Source: Nitrospira sp. (GTDB lineage: Bacteria > Nitrospirota > Nitrospiria > Nitrospirales > Nitrospiraceae). From it: DNA of 64,000 bases. Position 1 is the stretch's first letter. Each line of letters begins with the position of its first letter. The position numbers were made by a program, and so were the translations under genes. The notes beneath the pieces were generated by a model. The model was given only the letters and a program-made list of their open reading frames with translations. It searched no databases and was not told where the DNA came from. The DNA is taken from the NCBI GenBank assembly GCA_022842445.1, contig JALHPO010000003.1, positions 271,203-335,202 on the forward strand. The letters are read 5' to 3'. Shown here one piece after another: positions 44,726 through 54,527 of this stretch.

Positions 44726-46435
44726 TTAGTCGTCCGACTGCGATCGCTTCCGGTTCTGCTTGGCCGCACGACCAAAGCTTTGGTCCGGAACCCCCTGCGA
44801 GGAATGATATTCGTCTACCTGTTTGCGATCAGAATCCAGCTGATGGTCGCGAAGGCTGAGCGCGATCTTGCGTTCTTCCCGATCAACCTTAATGATCTTG
44901 GCGGTCACGCTGTCTTGAAGCTTGAACTTCTCTTCAAGTTTGGCTTGCGGCTCAACGCCGGTCTCACTAATGTGGATCAACCCTTCGACTCCGCCCTCCA
45001 GCTCAATAAAAATTCCAAAATCAGCGATCTTGCTGATTTTGCCGGCGACCGAGTCACCAACATGGTATTGCGCAGGGATCGCATCTTCCCACGGATCACG
45101 GATCAGCTGTTTATACCCCAGCGACAACCGTTCTTTCTCCTTGTCGATGCGCAACACAATGGCTTCAACCTTCTGCGCCTTTTTGAAGAGTTCAGAAGGA
45201 TGCTTGATATGTTTCGTCCATGACATGTCTGAAATATGGATCAGCCCGTCGATGCCTTCTTCGAGTCCGATGAAAGCCCCGAAATCGGTCAGGCTCTTCA
45301 CCTTCCCTTCGATGCGTGTCCCGATGGGGTACTTGCTTTCAATCATGTCCCAAGGATTAGGGGCCGTCTGCTTCATCCCGAGCGAGATTTTCCGGCTCGC
45401 CGGATCGACGTTCAACACCGCCGCTTCCACCTGATCGCCCACCGCCACCACTCTCGACGGATGCCGCACCTCATGGGTCCAGGACATTTCCGAAACGTGG
45501 ACCAGACCTTCAACGCCCGGCTCAAGTTCGACAAATGCTCCATAATCCGTGAGACTGACAACGCGTCCGCGCACCCTCGTGCCGATCGGATACTTGCCCG
45601 CAACGTTGGTCCAGGGGTCCGCACTTTTCTGCTTGAGTCCCAACGAGATGCGGCCTGTTTCCCGATCGTACTTCAATACCGTCACTTCAACCTTATCGCC
45701 GACGGTAAACAATTCGGAGGGATGCCCCACGCGCCCCCAGGACATATCCGTGATATGCAGCAACCCGTCGATGCCGCCAAGGTCAATGAAAGACCCATAG
45801 TCCGTAATGTTCTTGACCGTGCCCTGAATGAGCTGCCCCTCCTTGAGGTTGGCCAGCGTGGTCTGCCGCTTCTTGTCTCTGGTTTCCTCCAGGAGAACCC
45901 GGCGGGACACAACGACATTGCCTCGGCGGTGATTGATCTTGATGATCTTCAGAGGGAAGGTCTTGCCGACAAGCCCGTCGAGATCGCGCACAGGATGGAG
46001 ATCGATTTGGGAGCCCGGCAGAAACGCTTTGACCCCGATATCCACCATCATCCCGCCCTTGATGCGCGAGATGATCTTACCCTCGATGCTCTTTTCGTCC
46101 TTGTAGAGTTTTTCCAGCTCTTCCCAAATCTTCATCTTGTCCGCTTTTTCTTTGGACAAAACAAGATTGCCGTCCGAATCTTCACATTCTTCGATGTAGA
46201 CTTGGAGTCGATCGCCGACCTTGAGATTTTGAAGTTCTTCGGCCGAGAACTGATCGCCCAGAATCACCCCTTCCGATTTGTAACCGATATCGACGACCAC
46301 CTTGTCCTTGGTGAGCGCCACCACACGGCCCTCGGTAATCGTTCCCTCTTCGAGGTTCCGGAATGTTTCTTCGTACAACGCGGCTAACGTCTCGCGGTCT
46401 AACTGCACTTCACTGTCTTTGGACACTGTACTCAT
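44726..46435 (-). CDS. rpsA: 30S ribosomal protein S1
   Basis: Six S1 RNA-binding domains in 569 residues. The first two are diverged, and domains 3-6 carry the motif of the kind DYGSFIDLGGIDGLLHITDM, DYGAFVELEPGVEGLVHVSE and DFGAFIGLEEGIDGLIHISD. S1 feeds structured mRNA to the ribosome. The order cmk-(plsC)-rpsA is widely conserved. It lies downstream of plsC. Confidence 0.97.
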   Translation of the reverse strand: MSTVSKDSEVQLDRETLAALYEETFRNLEEGTITEGRVVALTKDKVVVDIGYKSEGVILGDQFSAEELQNLKVGDRLQVYIEECEDSDGNLVLSKEKADKMKIWEELEKLYKDEKSIEGKIISRIKGGMMVDIGVKAFLPGSQIDLHPVRDLDGLVGKTFPLKIIKINHRRGNVVVSRRVLLEETRDKKRQTTLANLKEGQLIQGTVKNITDYGSFIDLGGIDGLLHITDMSWGRVGHPSELFTVGDKVEVTVLKYDRETGRISLGLKQKSADPWTNVAGKYPIGTRVRGRVVSLTDYGAFVELEPGVEGLVHVSEMSWTHEVRHPSRVVAVGDQVEAAVLNVDPASRKISLGMKQTAPNPWDMIESKYPIGTRIEGKVKSLTDFGAFIGLEEGIDGLIHISDMSWTKHIKHPSELFKKAQKVEAIVLRIDKEKERLSLGYKQLIRDPWEDAIPAQYHVGDSVAGKISKIADFGIFIELEGGVEGLIHISETGVEPQAKLEEKFKLQDSVTAKIIKVDREERKIALSLRDHQLDSDRKQVDEYHSSQGVPDQSFGRAAKQNRKRSQSDD

Positions 46436-46492
46436 TGTAAACGTCCTACCCTTCCGACTCGCGTCGGGTGCTGATGGTGAATGCCACCGGGC

Positions 46493-47185
46493 TCACTCAG
46501 CGTTGCGAGCACCGGCGATCGGTCCCTGCGGTGTTGCCTGCGGCTGGTCCTCTTTCCCTGCGGGAGGAGGCACGTCACCCAGCACTGCAATCTGTTCAAT
46601 CACCGTCCGGCTGACCAGCTGATAAAACTGTTTGGTCTCAGCTTTCTCTTTCCGCTCTCCTGCTTCAAATGTAATCGGAGCTCCGAATCGCACGGTAATT
46701 TGGCGCCATCGAGGCCACCGGGCTCCGGTCGGCAGCACATCGAATGTCCCTTTCAGATAGGCCGGAACCACCGGGCATCCTGTCTGTGAAACAATCACCC
46801 CGATGCCGGCCTTGGGCGGCTTGAGATGCCCATCCCGGCTTCGCCCGCCTTCCGGGAAAATGACCACCACTTTGCCGTCTCGAATCAAACTGATGGCCTT
46901 TCCGAACGCCTCTCGATCCAGCCGGCCCATCCGTACGGGAATCCACCCCAGCGACTGCAGAATTCCATTCAGCACCGGAATGGGAAACAGATCGTTGCGC
47001 CCAAGATACCAGGCCCTCCGGTTCATCCCGCAACCGAGCATCGGAATGTCCAGGTAGCTGGCATGATTCGCAGCAACCAGCACTCCTCCCGTGGCGGGAA
47101 TCTGCCCTATGACCCGATATCGAAACCATAGTATGCCGATCGCCCTTGCCAGAATCCAGAGAATACCGTACGCGATGTTTGTCAC
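46493..47185 (-). CDS. plsC: 1-acyl-sn-glycerol-3-phosphate acyltransferase PlsC
   Basis: Transfers a second acyl chain to lysophosphatidic acid. The acyltransferase motifs are NHASYLD (HxxxxD), FPEGGRSRDG and VVPAYLKGT. A hydrophobic N-terminus (GILWILARAIGILWFRYRVI) anchors it to the membrane. Its ATG overlaps the cmk stop (ATGA). Confidence 0.94.
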   Translation of the reverse strand: MTNIAYGILWILARAIGILWFRYRVIGQIPATGGVLVAANHASYLDIPMLGCGMNRRAWYLGRNDLFPIPVLNGILQSLGWIPVRMGRLDREAFGKAISLIRDGKVVVIFPEGGRSRDGHLKPPKAGIGVIVSQTGCPVVPAYLKGTFDVLPTGARWPRWRQITVRFGAPITFEAGERKEKAETKQFYQLVSRTVIEQIAVLGDVPPPAGKEDQPQATPQGPIAGARNAE

Positions 47186-47841
47186 AACGCAGCCGAGACC
47201 GCTGCCATCATCTGTTCCACCACCTGATCGACATTGAGCGCTGACGTGTCGATGGGCCTTGCATCGGCGGCGGGAATCAGCGGCGCAATTGAACGGTTCC
47301 GATCCCGCATATCTCGACCCGAGAGATCCTGATAGGTCTCTTCAATCGCTCTCCCGTGGCCTGCAGCAACCAGCTCACGATGGCGGCGCTCCGCTCGTAC
47401 AGTCGCATCCGCCTCCAAGAAAAATTTCAGCGGAGCGGAGGGGAACACCTTCGTGCCAACATCGCGTCCTTCTGCGACGACCGAGCCCCGCTGCCCGATT
47501 TGGCGTTGGATCGGCAGCAACCACTCTCGAACCGCCGGAATAGCAGATACGATGGACGCCGCCCCCGTCACCTCCGGGGTGCGAAGCTCGCCGGTGACCT
47601 CATGCCCATCAACGAGGACCTGCATTGCGCCGTTGTGACACTGCATATGCACCGAGGTGCTGTCGAGCAGTGCCGTCACTTGTTCATGGTCCGTCGGCTG
47701 CACTTTCGATTGAAGCACCTTCCACGCAATGGCACGATACAGTGCGCCGGTATCGAGATAGAGATACCCGAGCCGGGCTGCCAGCAACTTGGCCACCGTG
47801 CTCTTGCCCACTCCAGCCGGCCCGTCAATCGCGATGATCAC
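47182..47841 (-). CDS. cmk: Cytidylate kinase
   Basis: Phosphorylates CMP and dCMP. P-loop GPAGVGKSTVAKLLA, the YLDTGALYRAIAW substrate motif, VVAEGRDVGTKVFPSAPLKF and the lid region RHRELVAAGHGRAIEETYQD. 219 residues, the normal length. It lies between aroA and plsC in the operon. Confidence 0.96.
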   Translation of the reverse strand: MIIAIDGPAGVGKSTVAKLLAARLGYLYLDTGALYRAIAWKVLQSKVQPTDHEQVTALLDSTSVHMQCHNGAMQVLVDGHEVTGELRTPEVTGAASIVSAIPAVREWLLPIQRQIGQRGSVVAEGRDVGTKVFPSAPLKFFLEADATVRAERRHRELVAAGHGRAIEETYQDLSGRDMRDRNRSIAPLIPAADARPIDTSALNVDQVVEQMMAAVSAAL

Positions 47842-47885
47842 GCAACGCCCCCATCCACATCATGGTGCCTTCAAGACAGAAGGCG

Positions 47886-49217
47886 TTACCGCCCTCTCGC
47901 CTCATGCGTCAACAATTCGGAAAGCACGGCCTCGAACTTCGGGAAAGAGGTTTCCACGCAGCCACAGTCGGCAATCGTCATGCTGGTGGCAGCAGTCAAC
48001 CCTCCAATGGCCAACGACATCGCGACCCGATGATCTCCATGGCTTTTCGCCCTGCCGGCGGCGCTCAGGCGGCCGTTCTCTCCGGCTCTACCAAGCCCAC
48101 GAATAACCATACCGTCCGGCTTTTCAGTAATCTGCGCCCCCATATCCCTCAGTTCGGCGCTCATCGTTGCAATGCGGTCGCTTTCCTTGACCCGCAACTC
48201 TTCCGCCCCGGAAATAACGGTGTCACCCTCCGCGACCGCTGCGGCCACACAGAGGATAGGGAACTCATCGATCGTTTGCGGAATAAGTTCGGGGCCGATT
48301 TCGATGCCTTTGAGTAAAGCGGACTTGACCCGCAGATCAGCCACCGGTTCTCCCGCTTCCTCTCGTTGACCGAGGATCTGGATATCGGCGCCCATCCGGT
48401 TCATGACATCGATCAATCCGGTCCTGGTCGGATTGATACCGACGTTCCGGATCATGATATCCGAACCGGCCACGATCGTGGCGCCGACGATAAAAAATGC
48501 GGCGGCTGAAAAGTCTCCGGGAACGACGACACGGCGCCCGGCCCATCCAACAGCAGGCCGCCCCTGCATGATCAACTCACCGCTGTCGCGCGCGAGGGAA
48601 ATTCCAAAAAACTGAAACATGCGTTCGGTATGGTCGCGCGAGAGCCGCGGCTCCCGCACCCTGGTCGTCCCTTCCGCAAACAACGCAGCAAGCAAGAGTG
48701 ACGATTTGATCTGCGCACTGGCAACCGGCGAACGATACTCGATACCATGAAGCCGCTTACCCGTAAGAGCCAACGGAGCCAGTTCTCCACCCTTGCGTCC
48801 TGCGATGACCGCCCCCATCTCACGCAAGGGTTTCACCACCCGCCCCATAGGACGTCGGCGAATCGACTCGTCGCCGGTCAGCACAGTGAAGAAATCCTGG
48901 CCGGCCAGCAGCCCCGACAGCAGCCTGATGCCCGTGCCTGAGTTGCCGCAGTCGATCGGCCCATTCGGCTCACTCAGCCCCCACAACCCTTTGCCGTGCA
49001 CGGTCAAGAGATCGGGAGTCTCATCGATCCGGATACCGAGCGACTGAAGAGCCCGCATCGTATTCAGGCAATCTTCACCCCGACAATAGGCCGACACCGT
49101 ACTCATTCCTTCCGCCAGGGCTGTCAGGATGATGGCACGATGGGTAACGGATTTGTCTCCTGGAACCAGGATCGTTCCCTGGAGTGGCCGGCCTGGATTG
49201 ATGGTGAACGTCGTCAT
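47886..49217 (-). CDS. aroA: 3-phosphoshikimate 1-carboxyvinyltransferase (EPSP synthase)
   Basis: Adds enolpyruvyl to shikimate-3-phosphate. The sequence shows PGDKSVTHRAIILTALA, the PEP-binding-loop GNSGTGIRLLSGLLAGQ, GDESIRRRPMGRVV, SAQIKSSLLLAALFAEG, and RVKESDRIATM with SHGDHRVAMSLAI. The start is ATG 49217 or GTG 49223. It lies directly after tyrA. Confidence 0.96.
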   Translation of the reverse strand: MTTFTINPGRPLQGTILVPGDKSVTHRAIILTALAEGMSTVSAYCRGEDCLNTMRALQSLGIRIDETPDLLTVHGKGLWGLSEPNGPIDCGNSGTGIRLLSGLLAGQDFFTVLTGDESIRRRPMGRVVKPLREMGAVIAGRKGGELAPLALTGKRLHGIEYRSPVASAQIKSSLLLAALFAEGTTRVREPRLSRDHTERMFQFFGISLARDSGELIMQGRPAVGWAGRRVVVPGDFSAAAFFIVGATIVAGSDIMIRNVGINPTRTGLIDVMNRMGADIQILGQREEAGEPVADLRVKSALLKGIEIGPELIPQTIDEFPILCVAAAVAEGDTVISGAEELRVKESDRIATMSAELRDMGAQITEKPDGMVIRGLGRAGENGRLSAAGRAKSHGDHRVAMSLAIGGLTAATSMTIADCGCVETSFPKFEAVLSELLTHEARGR

Positions 49218-49224
49218 GGTCACG

Positions 49225-50118
49225 TCACGCTTTGACCGGAGCAGGCACGCTCAATTTCTCACGCTCGCCTTTTGCCCGTTCGAGCGCCTTTTCTATTCCG
49301 GCCGCATCGCCGGTCTTGATCAGCCGCTTGAGATCTTCCAACGCCCTTTGATACTCGTCGATGTAGGACACCAGATTATCTCGATTCCACAAGAAAATAT
49401 CGCGCCACATCTCCGGTGAACTGGCGGCGATTCTGGTCGTATCCCGCAACCCCCCGCCGGAGTGGCCGGCAAGATCCAAGGCGGACAGCCTGTGATCGCG
49501 AAGATCCGCCAACGCGTTCATCAGCGCAAAGGCGGCGATATGAGGCAGGTGGCTGACGGCGCCGAGAATCTGATCGTGCAAATGGGGGTCCATGGTCAAC
49601 ACGATCGACCCGGTTTCTTCCCATAATTGTTTGGTTCGTTCCAGCGCCTGCGGATCGGTCCGCTTCGTCGGCGTCACAATACACCGCGCGCCTTTGAATA
49701 GCTGATCGGATCCGGCAGCCACTCCGGTCTTTTCCTTTCCCGCGATAGGGTGCGCCCCGACAAAATGCACACCCGCCGGCATGGCCGCTTCCGACTGCTC
49801 AACCAGCGTTCCTTTTACACTTCCGACATCGCTCACAATCGCTCCGGGCGCCAGACAGTGCGCCCATTCTTTGAGATGGCGGTCGTAGGTGTCGACAGGA
49901 GTCGCCAGAACCACAAGATCCGCCCCCTGCACACCTTCTTTCGGATCGGCCACATACCGATCGATCGCTCCCAATTCAACGGCGGTCTTGAGATTTTCCA
50001 CACGCCGGCCAATGCCCACGATGTGGTCCGCCAAAGCTTTGCGCCGGAGAATCATCCCCAGCGATCCGCCGATCAACCCCACACCGATGATTGCGACCTG
50101 CTTGAAATGAACCGTCAT
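49225..50118 (-). CDS. tyrA: Prephenate dehydrogenase (TyrA)
   Basis: Oxidative decarboxylation of prephenate (or arogenate) toward tyrosine. GVGLIGGSLGMILRRK is the NAD(P)-binding motif; ATPVDTYDRHL, SDVGSVKG, HFVGAHPIAGKEKTGVAA and HLPHIAAFALMNAL follow, all family signatures. I chose the ATG at 50118 (MTVHFK), since the track start would overlap aroF by 44 bases. About 297 residues. Confidence 0.94.
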   Translation of the reverse strand: MTVHFKQVAIIGVGLIGGSLGMILRRKALADHIVGIGRRVENLKTAVELGAIDRYVADPKEGVQGADLVVLATPVDTYDRHLKEWAHCLAPGAIVSDVGSVKGTLVEQSEAAMPAGVHFVGAHPIAGKEKTGVAAGSDQLFKGARCIVTPTKRTDPQALERTKQLWEETGSIVLTMDPHLHDQILGAVSHLPHIAAFALMNALADLRDHRLSALDLAGHSGGGLRDTTRIAASSPEMWRDIFLWNRDNLVSYIDEYQRALEDLKRLIKTGDAAGIEKALERAKGEREKLSVPAPVKA

Positions 50119-50128
50119 AGGTATCCGG

Positions 50129-51142
50129 CTAAATTTCCCGCCCCACGGCCTTCGCGATAAGCCCGAGATCACGCATCAGCGCCTTGAACTTCGAGGGCTT
50201 GATCGATTCTTCTCCGTCGCAGAGCGCGCACTCGGGGTTTGAATGGACCTCGATGAGCAGGCCGTCAGCGCCGGCCGCAACCGCCGCTTTGGACATGGGC
50301 GCGACGAGATCCCACTTCCCCGTAGCATGGCTGGGGTCCACGATGACGGGGAGGTGCGACAGTTCCTTCAACGTCGGGATGGCCGCAAGATCGAGCGTGT
50401 TGCGATACTGGGTTTCAAAGGTGCGGATGCCCCGCTCACAGAGCATGACATTACGATTCCCCCGCGACATGATGTACTCCGCAGACAGAAGAAATTCCTT
50501 GATGGTCGCCGACAGTCCTCGCTTCAACAGCACCGGCTTGTCGTATGCCCCGACTTCCTTCAGCAGCTCGAAGTTCTGCATATTCCTCGCGCCGATTTGA
50601 ATGATGTCCGCCTTTTCAAGAAAGAGTTCGATATCTCGCGTGTCCAGGATTTCGCTGACCACCGGCAGCCCGGTTTGCTTTTTCGCTTCGACCAGGTAAT
50701 CCAGCCCTTCGCGTCCCAAGCCCTGGAAGGAATAGGGCGAGGTCCTGGGCTTGTACGCGCCCCCGCGAAGAATTGCGGCGCCGGAAGCTTTCACCTCATG
50801 CGCGATCCCGACAGTGAGCTCAAGCCGTTCGACCGCGCAGGGCCCCGCCATGATGGCCAACTTCTGGCCGCCGATCTTCACCCCGCCGACATCAATGATA
50901 GTCCCTTCCTTCTTGAACTCGCGGCTCACCAGTTTCCATGGAGCCAGGATCGGCAACACGCTCTCCACGCCGGGAAGCGCCGTCAGCGGCTGATTGTGAA
51001 GAATCCGGTCATCTCCAATGACACCGATAATGGTGCGCTCCTGGCCGGTCGAAATCTGCGACTTCAGGCCGAGATCACGCAGCCGGTCGATAATATGATC
51101 GACCTCGCTCTCGGACGCCTCTGGTTTCAATACGATAATCAT
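50129..51142 (-). CDS. aroF: DAHP synthase, type I-beta with N-terminal ferredoxin-like domain
   Basis: 3-deoxy-7-phosphoheptulonate synthase makes the first intermediate of aromatic synthesis from PEP and erythrose 4-phosphate. An approximately 70-residue ferredoxin-like regulatory domain ([20 protein letters not shown]) precedes the barrel: [61 protein letters not shown] and [14 protein letters not shown]. The domain binds tyrosine or phenylalanine in related enzymes, so feedback inhibition is expected. Confidence 0.95.
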   Translation of the reverse strand: MIIVLKPEASESEVDHIIDRLRDLGLKSQISTGQERTIIGVIGDDRILHNQPLTALPGVESVLPILAPWKLVSREFKKEGTIIDVGGVKIGGQKLAIMAGPCAVERLELTVGIAHEVKASGAAILRGGAYKPRTSPYSFQGLGREGLDYLVEAKKQTGLPVVSEILDTRDIELFLEKADIIQIGARNMQNFELLKEVGAYDKPVLLKRGLSATIKEFLLSAEYIMSRGNRNVMLCERGIRTFETQYRNTLDLAAIPTLKELSHLPVIVDPSHATGKWDLVAPMSKAAVAAGADGLLIEVHSNPECALCDGEESIKPSKFKALMRDLGLIAKAVGREI

Positions 51143-51163
51143 GGTTCCCTCGCTGTGCTGTTC

Positions 51164-52240
51164 CTACAACAGGACTTTACCGAGCGCATGGAGGAAGGCG
51201 GCATTTTCTTCAGCTTGCCCGATGGTGACTCGGAGCATAGTCCCCTGAATATGCCGCACGATGATCCCTTCACGGAGCAACGATTCGAACACCTGCCGCC
51301 CGTCCCGTTTAACATCGAAGTAGATAAAATTTGCTTCGCTTGGAATCGGGTGAAAACCAAGCCCCTTCAGTCCCTGTCCGACTTGCTCCATCCCCGCAGC
51401 ATTGACGGCCCGGCTCTTGGCCAGATGCTCATCGTCCCCCAACGCGGCCAGCGCCGCCCGCTGAGCCAGGCTATTTGCGTTGAAGGGAGGCCGCACCCGA
51501 TTGAGCACATCGTTAATCTCAGGAGTGGTGATGCCATACCCAATCCGCAATCCCGCCAACCCATAGATTTTGGAAAACGTCCTGAGCACAATTGCCTGTC
51601 GCCCCTCTTTCACATACGCGATCGTGTCGGGAAATTGAGGATGACGGACATATTCGAAGTAGGCTTCGTCGAACACGACGATCACATCCCTGGGCACCTC
51701 AGCCATAAGCCGGCTGATCGCCTCGGCCGGCACCATCGTCCCCGTCGGGTTGTTGGGATTGCAGATGATGAGCAGCCTGGTCCGTGGGGTGATGGCTCGA
51801 ACCATAGCGTCCAGATCGTGCGTCCAATTGACGAGAGGAACCATGACCGCCTTCCCGTGCGCAGCGGTCACCTCCATCTTGTAGATAACGAACGTATGAT
51901 CAGCCATGACGGCTTCGTCGCCGGGAGCCAGGAATGCCCTGGCCAGTAGTCCGAGAATCTCATCAGACCCATTGCCTAACACAATCTCATCGATCGAGAC
52001 CTTCCACCGCTCAGCAATGGCCTGCCTGATCCGATAGCCGCCCCCGTCCGGATAACGATGGAGGGTATTGAATTCTCCGGCAAGCGCCGCCACGGCCTTG
52101 GGCGAAGGCCCCAGCGGATTTTCATTGGAGGCCAGCTTGATCACCCGGGTGAGTCCAAGTTCCCGCTGCAACTCGTCGATCGGTTTCCCGGGGACATAGG
52201 GACTGAGCGAGAGGATATCTGGATGGATGTGGAGCGCCAT
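51164..52240 (-). CDS. hisC: Histidinol-phosphate/aromatic aminotransferase
   Basis: A class-I/II PLP-dependent aminotransferase of the HisC subgroup (358 residues): LASNENPLGPSPKAV, RYPDGGGYRIRQAI, GNGSDEIL, ICNPNNPTGTMV, DEAYFEYV, and RTFSKIYGLAGLRIGYG with the cofactor lysine. It stands among phenylalanine/tyrosine genes, so it may mainly transaminate prephenate, phenylpyruvate or hydroxyphenylpyruvate; a histidine role is not excluded. Confidence 0.9.
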   Translation of the reverse strand: MALHIHPDILSLSPYVPGKPIDELQRELGLTRVIKLASNENPLGPSPKAVAALAGEFNTLHRYPDGGGYRIRQAIAERWKVSIDEIVLGNGSDEILGLLARAFLAPGDEAVMADHTFVIYKMEVTAAHGKAVMVPLVNWTHDLDAMVRAITPRTRLLIICNPNNPTGTMVPAEAISRLMAEVPRDVIVVFDEAYFEYVRHPQFPDTIAYVKEGRQAIVLRTFSKIYGLAGLRIGYGITTPEINDVLNRVRPPFNANSLAQRAALAALGDDEHLAKSRAVNAAGMEQVGQGLKGLGFHPIPSEANFIYFDVKRDGRQVFESLLREGIIVRHIQGTMLRVTIGQAEENAAFLHALGKVLL

Positions 52241-52248
52241 GGGTCTAA

Positions 52249-53325
52249 CTAACTGTAGATAGGATAAGAACCCAAAATTTTCATAAAGAGACAGCGGCCC
52301 TTCACTTCTTCAACCGCCCTGCTGACCCGTTCCTCCGTGATGTGCCCCTCGACATCGACGAAAAAGATGTATTCCCAGGCCTTCCGCTGCGAGGGCCTGG
52401 ATTCGATCTTGGTCATGCTGATGCCATGCGACGCAAAGGGGCGCAGCAAATCGTAGAGAGCGCCGACCTTATCCTTGATAGACAACATCAGCGACGTCTT
52501 GTCTTTCCCTGTCCGCTCCGACGGTTTCTGAGACAGCACCAGAAATCTGGTCACATTGTTCAAGTTATCTTCGATGCGAGGCTTGATGACTTTCAGCCCG
52601 TACAATTGGCCCGCTAGCTCAGAGGCAATCGCAGCCGACGACGGCTCATCAATGCAGAGTTCGGCTGCCCGCGCCGTGCTGGCCACTTCCATTGCCGGCA
52701 CATGCGGAAGGTGGGTTTCCAGCCAATTCCGGCATTGCGCGATCGCATGCGGGTGAGAATACACTTTCTTCACCTCTTCGATCAGACCGGACTTCGACAG
52801 CAAGTGATGTGAGACCTCCTGGAGAACCTCGCCGTAGATCAGCAAATTCGAGTCAATGAACATGTCGAGCGTATGGTTCACCACGCCTTCCGTCGTGTTT
52901 TCGATCGGCACCACGCCGAAATTAGCCCGCCCCCGTTCAACCTCGCTGAACACTTCCTTGATGCTATGGACCGGCACATACTGAGCCGAAGAGCCGAACT
53001 TCTGCATGCAGGCCATATGGGTAAATGTGGCTCGTGGCCCCAGATAAGCCACTTTCTGCGGTGCTTCCAAAGATAAGGAGGCGGACATGATCTCTCGATA
53101 GACCGATCGAATGGCTTCGCTGGGGAACGGACCCGTGTTGAGCCTGGTCAGCCGTTCGATAATGGCCGTTTCCCGTCCTTGGGTATGCAGATTGGCCGCC
53201 GCATCCTTTTCCTTCTTGATTTTTCCGATCTCGATCACGCTCTTGGAGCGCTCGTTCAGCAGACGGATGATTTCATCGTCGATCCGATCGATTTCTTGAC
53301 GATATTCGAGCATGTCTTTGGGCAT
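52249..53325 (-). CDS. pheA: Chorismate mutase/prephenate dehydratase (P-protein)
   Basis: A bifunctional enzyme. An AroQ-type chorismate mutase (about 1-90: YRQEIDRIDDEIIRLLNERS, IGKIKKEKD) is followed by prephenate dehydratase (YLGPRATFTHMACMQKFG, VPIENTTEGVVNHTLDMF, and NNVTRFLVLSQK). The C-terminal ACT domain is TSLMLSIKDKVGALYDLLRP, ending ESRPSQRKAWEYIFFVD. I start it at ATG 53325; the track adds 18 codons. It heads the aromatic operon. The ACT domain suggests phenylalanine feedback control. Confidence 0.95.
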   Translation of the reverse strand: MPKDMLEYRQEIDRIDDEIIRLLNERSKSVIEIGKIKKEKDAAANLHTQGRETAIIERLTRLNTGPFPSEAIRSVYREIMSASLSLEAPQKVAYLGPRATFTHMACMQKFGSSAQYVPVHSIKEVFSEVERGRANFGVVPIENTTEGVVNHTLDMFIDSNLLIYGEVLQEVSHHLLSKSGLIEEVKKVYSHPHAIAQCRNWLETHLPHVPAMEVASTARAAELCIDEPSSAAIASELAGQLYGLKVIKPRIEDNLNNVTRFLVLSQKPSERTGKDKTSLMLSIKDKVGALYDLLRPFASHGISMTKIESRPSQRKAWEYIFFVDVEGHITEERVSRAVEEVKGRCLFMKILGSYPIYS

Positions 53326-53506
53326 AGAGAGTACGCCTCGGACTTGAAGCCTAAAGAACCCGATAGGCAAAAGCCCCAACTGGGCAAGTGGTGAAGTTTA
53401 CAGGAACTCTCAAATATTTTGCAAGGATCGCCCGGTGGTTTCGGGGAAGGCAAACTGAACGTTCGAGACACTGGCAGTTTCATCTGGCGCTACGATCGTA
53501 GCCGGA

Positions 53507-54511
53507 CTATATGAGCACGGTGGGCGGTTTCTTGAAATGGTCGAACGTCAACTTCGTCACCTGCCGACCCCGACCAGTCCGATCCAAGAAACCGGCCTGA
53601 ATCAAGTACGGCTCATAGACGTCTTCGAGCGTACCTTTGTCTTCCTGCACCGCCGCAGCCAAAGCTTCCACGCCGACAGGACCGCCATTGAACTTATCGA
53701 TGATCGTGAGAAGGATCTTGCGATCCATCTCATCAAAACCGGCCTCATCGATACCTATCCAGGCCAAACCGTCCTGGGCGACCTGCTTGGTGATATGCCC
53801 ATCGGCTTTGATTTGCGCATAGTCCCTGAGCCGCTTAATCAATCGATTGACGATCCGTGGCGTTCCACGCGCCCGGCGTGAAATCTCCGCCGCCCCTTCT
53901 TGGTCGATCCCGACTCCCAAGACCTCCGCGGACCGGGTCACGATAGCCTCCAGCTGAGGTGGCGAATAGAATTCAAGCCGATACACCAGGCCGAACCGGT
54001 CCCGGAGGGGTGACGTCAGAGCACCAGCCCTTGTCGTTGCGCCCACAAGCGTAAACCGCGGCAGGTCAAGCTTGACCGTTCTAATCGTTGGCCCTTGACC
54101 GATGACCAGATCCAGCTGGTAATCCTCCATCGCGGGATAGAGGGCCTCCTCCACGGAAGCCGGCAGACGATGGATCTCATCAATGAACAGCACATCATGT
54201 TCCTGCAGGTTGGTGAGAATCGCCGCAAGATCGCCGGCATGGGCTAACACCAGACCGGAGGTCGAACGCAAGGACGCCCCCATCTCCCTGGCAATAATAT
54301 GGGCGATTGTGGTCTTCCCGAGTCCCGGCGGTCCATAGAAGATTGCATGGTCGAGGGATTCGCTCCGCCGCTTGGCCGCTTCGATGCACACTCGAAGCGA
54401 CTCCTTCATTTTCTCCTGCCCGATATAGGCGTCAAGCGTCTGAGGGCGCAGGACATTCTCCAAGCCTCGCTCGTCATCCATCGCTCGATTCGTCATGAGT
54501 CGTTCTGTCAT
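53507..54511 (-). CDS. ruvB: Holliday junction branch migration helicase RuvB
   Basis: AAA+ motor that drives branch migration with Ruv[19 protein letters not shown], Walker [16 protein letters not shown], Walker [10 protein letters not shown], sensor [17 protein letters not shown] and the arginine-finger region, [17 protein letters not shown], then the winged-helix end RTGRGRQVT. The ORF track extends it by 117 codons into poor sequence; the ATG at 54511 gives the normal 334 residues. Confidence 0.95.
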   Translation of the reverse strand: MTERLMTNRAMDDERGLENVLRPQTLDAYIGQEKMKESLRVCIEAAKRRSESLDHAIFYGPPGLGKTTIAHIIAREMGASLRSTSGLVLAHAGDLAAILTNLQEHDVLFIDEIHRLPASVEEALYPAMEDYQLDLVIGQGPTIRTVKLDLPRFTLVGATTRAGALTSPLRDRFGLVYRLEFYSPPQLEAIVTRSAEVLGVGIDQEGAAEISRRARGTPRIVNRLIKRLRDYAQIKADGHITKQVAQDGLAWIGIDEAGFDEMDRKILLTIIDKFNGGPVGVEALAAAVQEDKGTLEDVYEPYLIQAGFLDRTGRGRQVTKLTFDHFKKPPTVLI

Positions 54512-54527
54512 CGTGCCGCTCGCAGGA

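Noticed and set aside
45236-46387. Plus-strand ORF of 383 codons
   Set aside because: Antisense to rpsA with its six clear S1 domains.
50243-51949. Plus-strand ORF of 568 codons
   Set aside because: It lies antisense to aroF and hisC, which have complete family motifs. The long open frame reflects codon composition.
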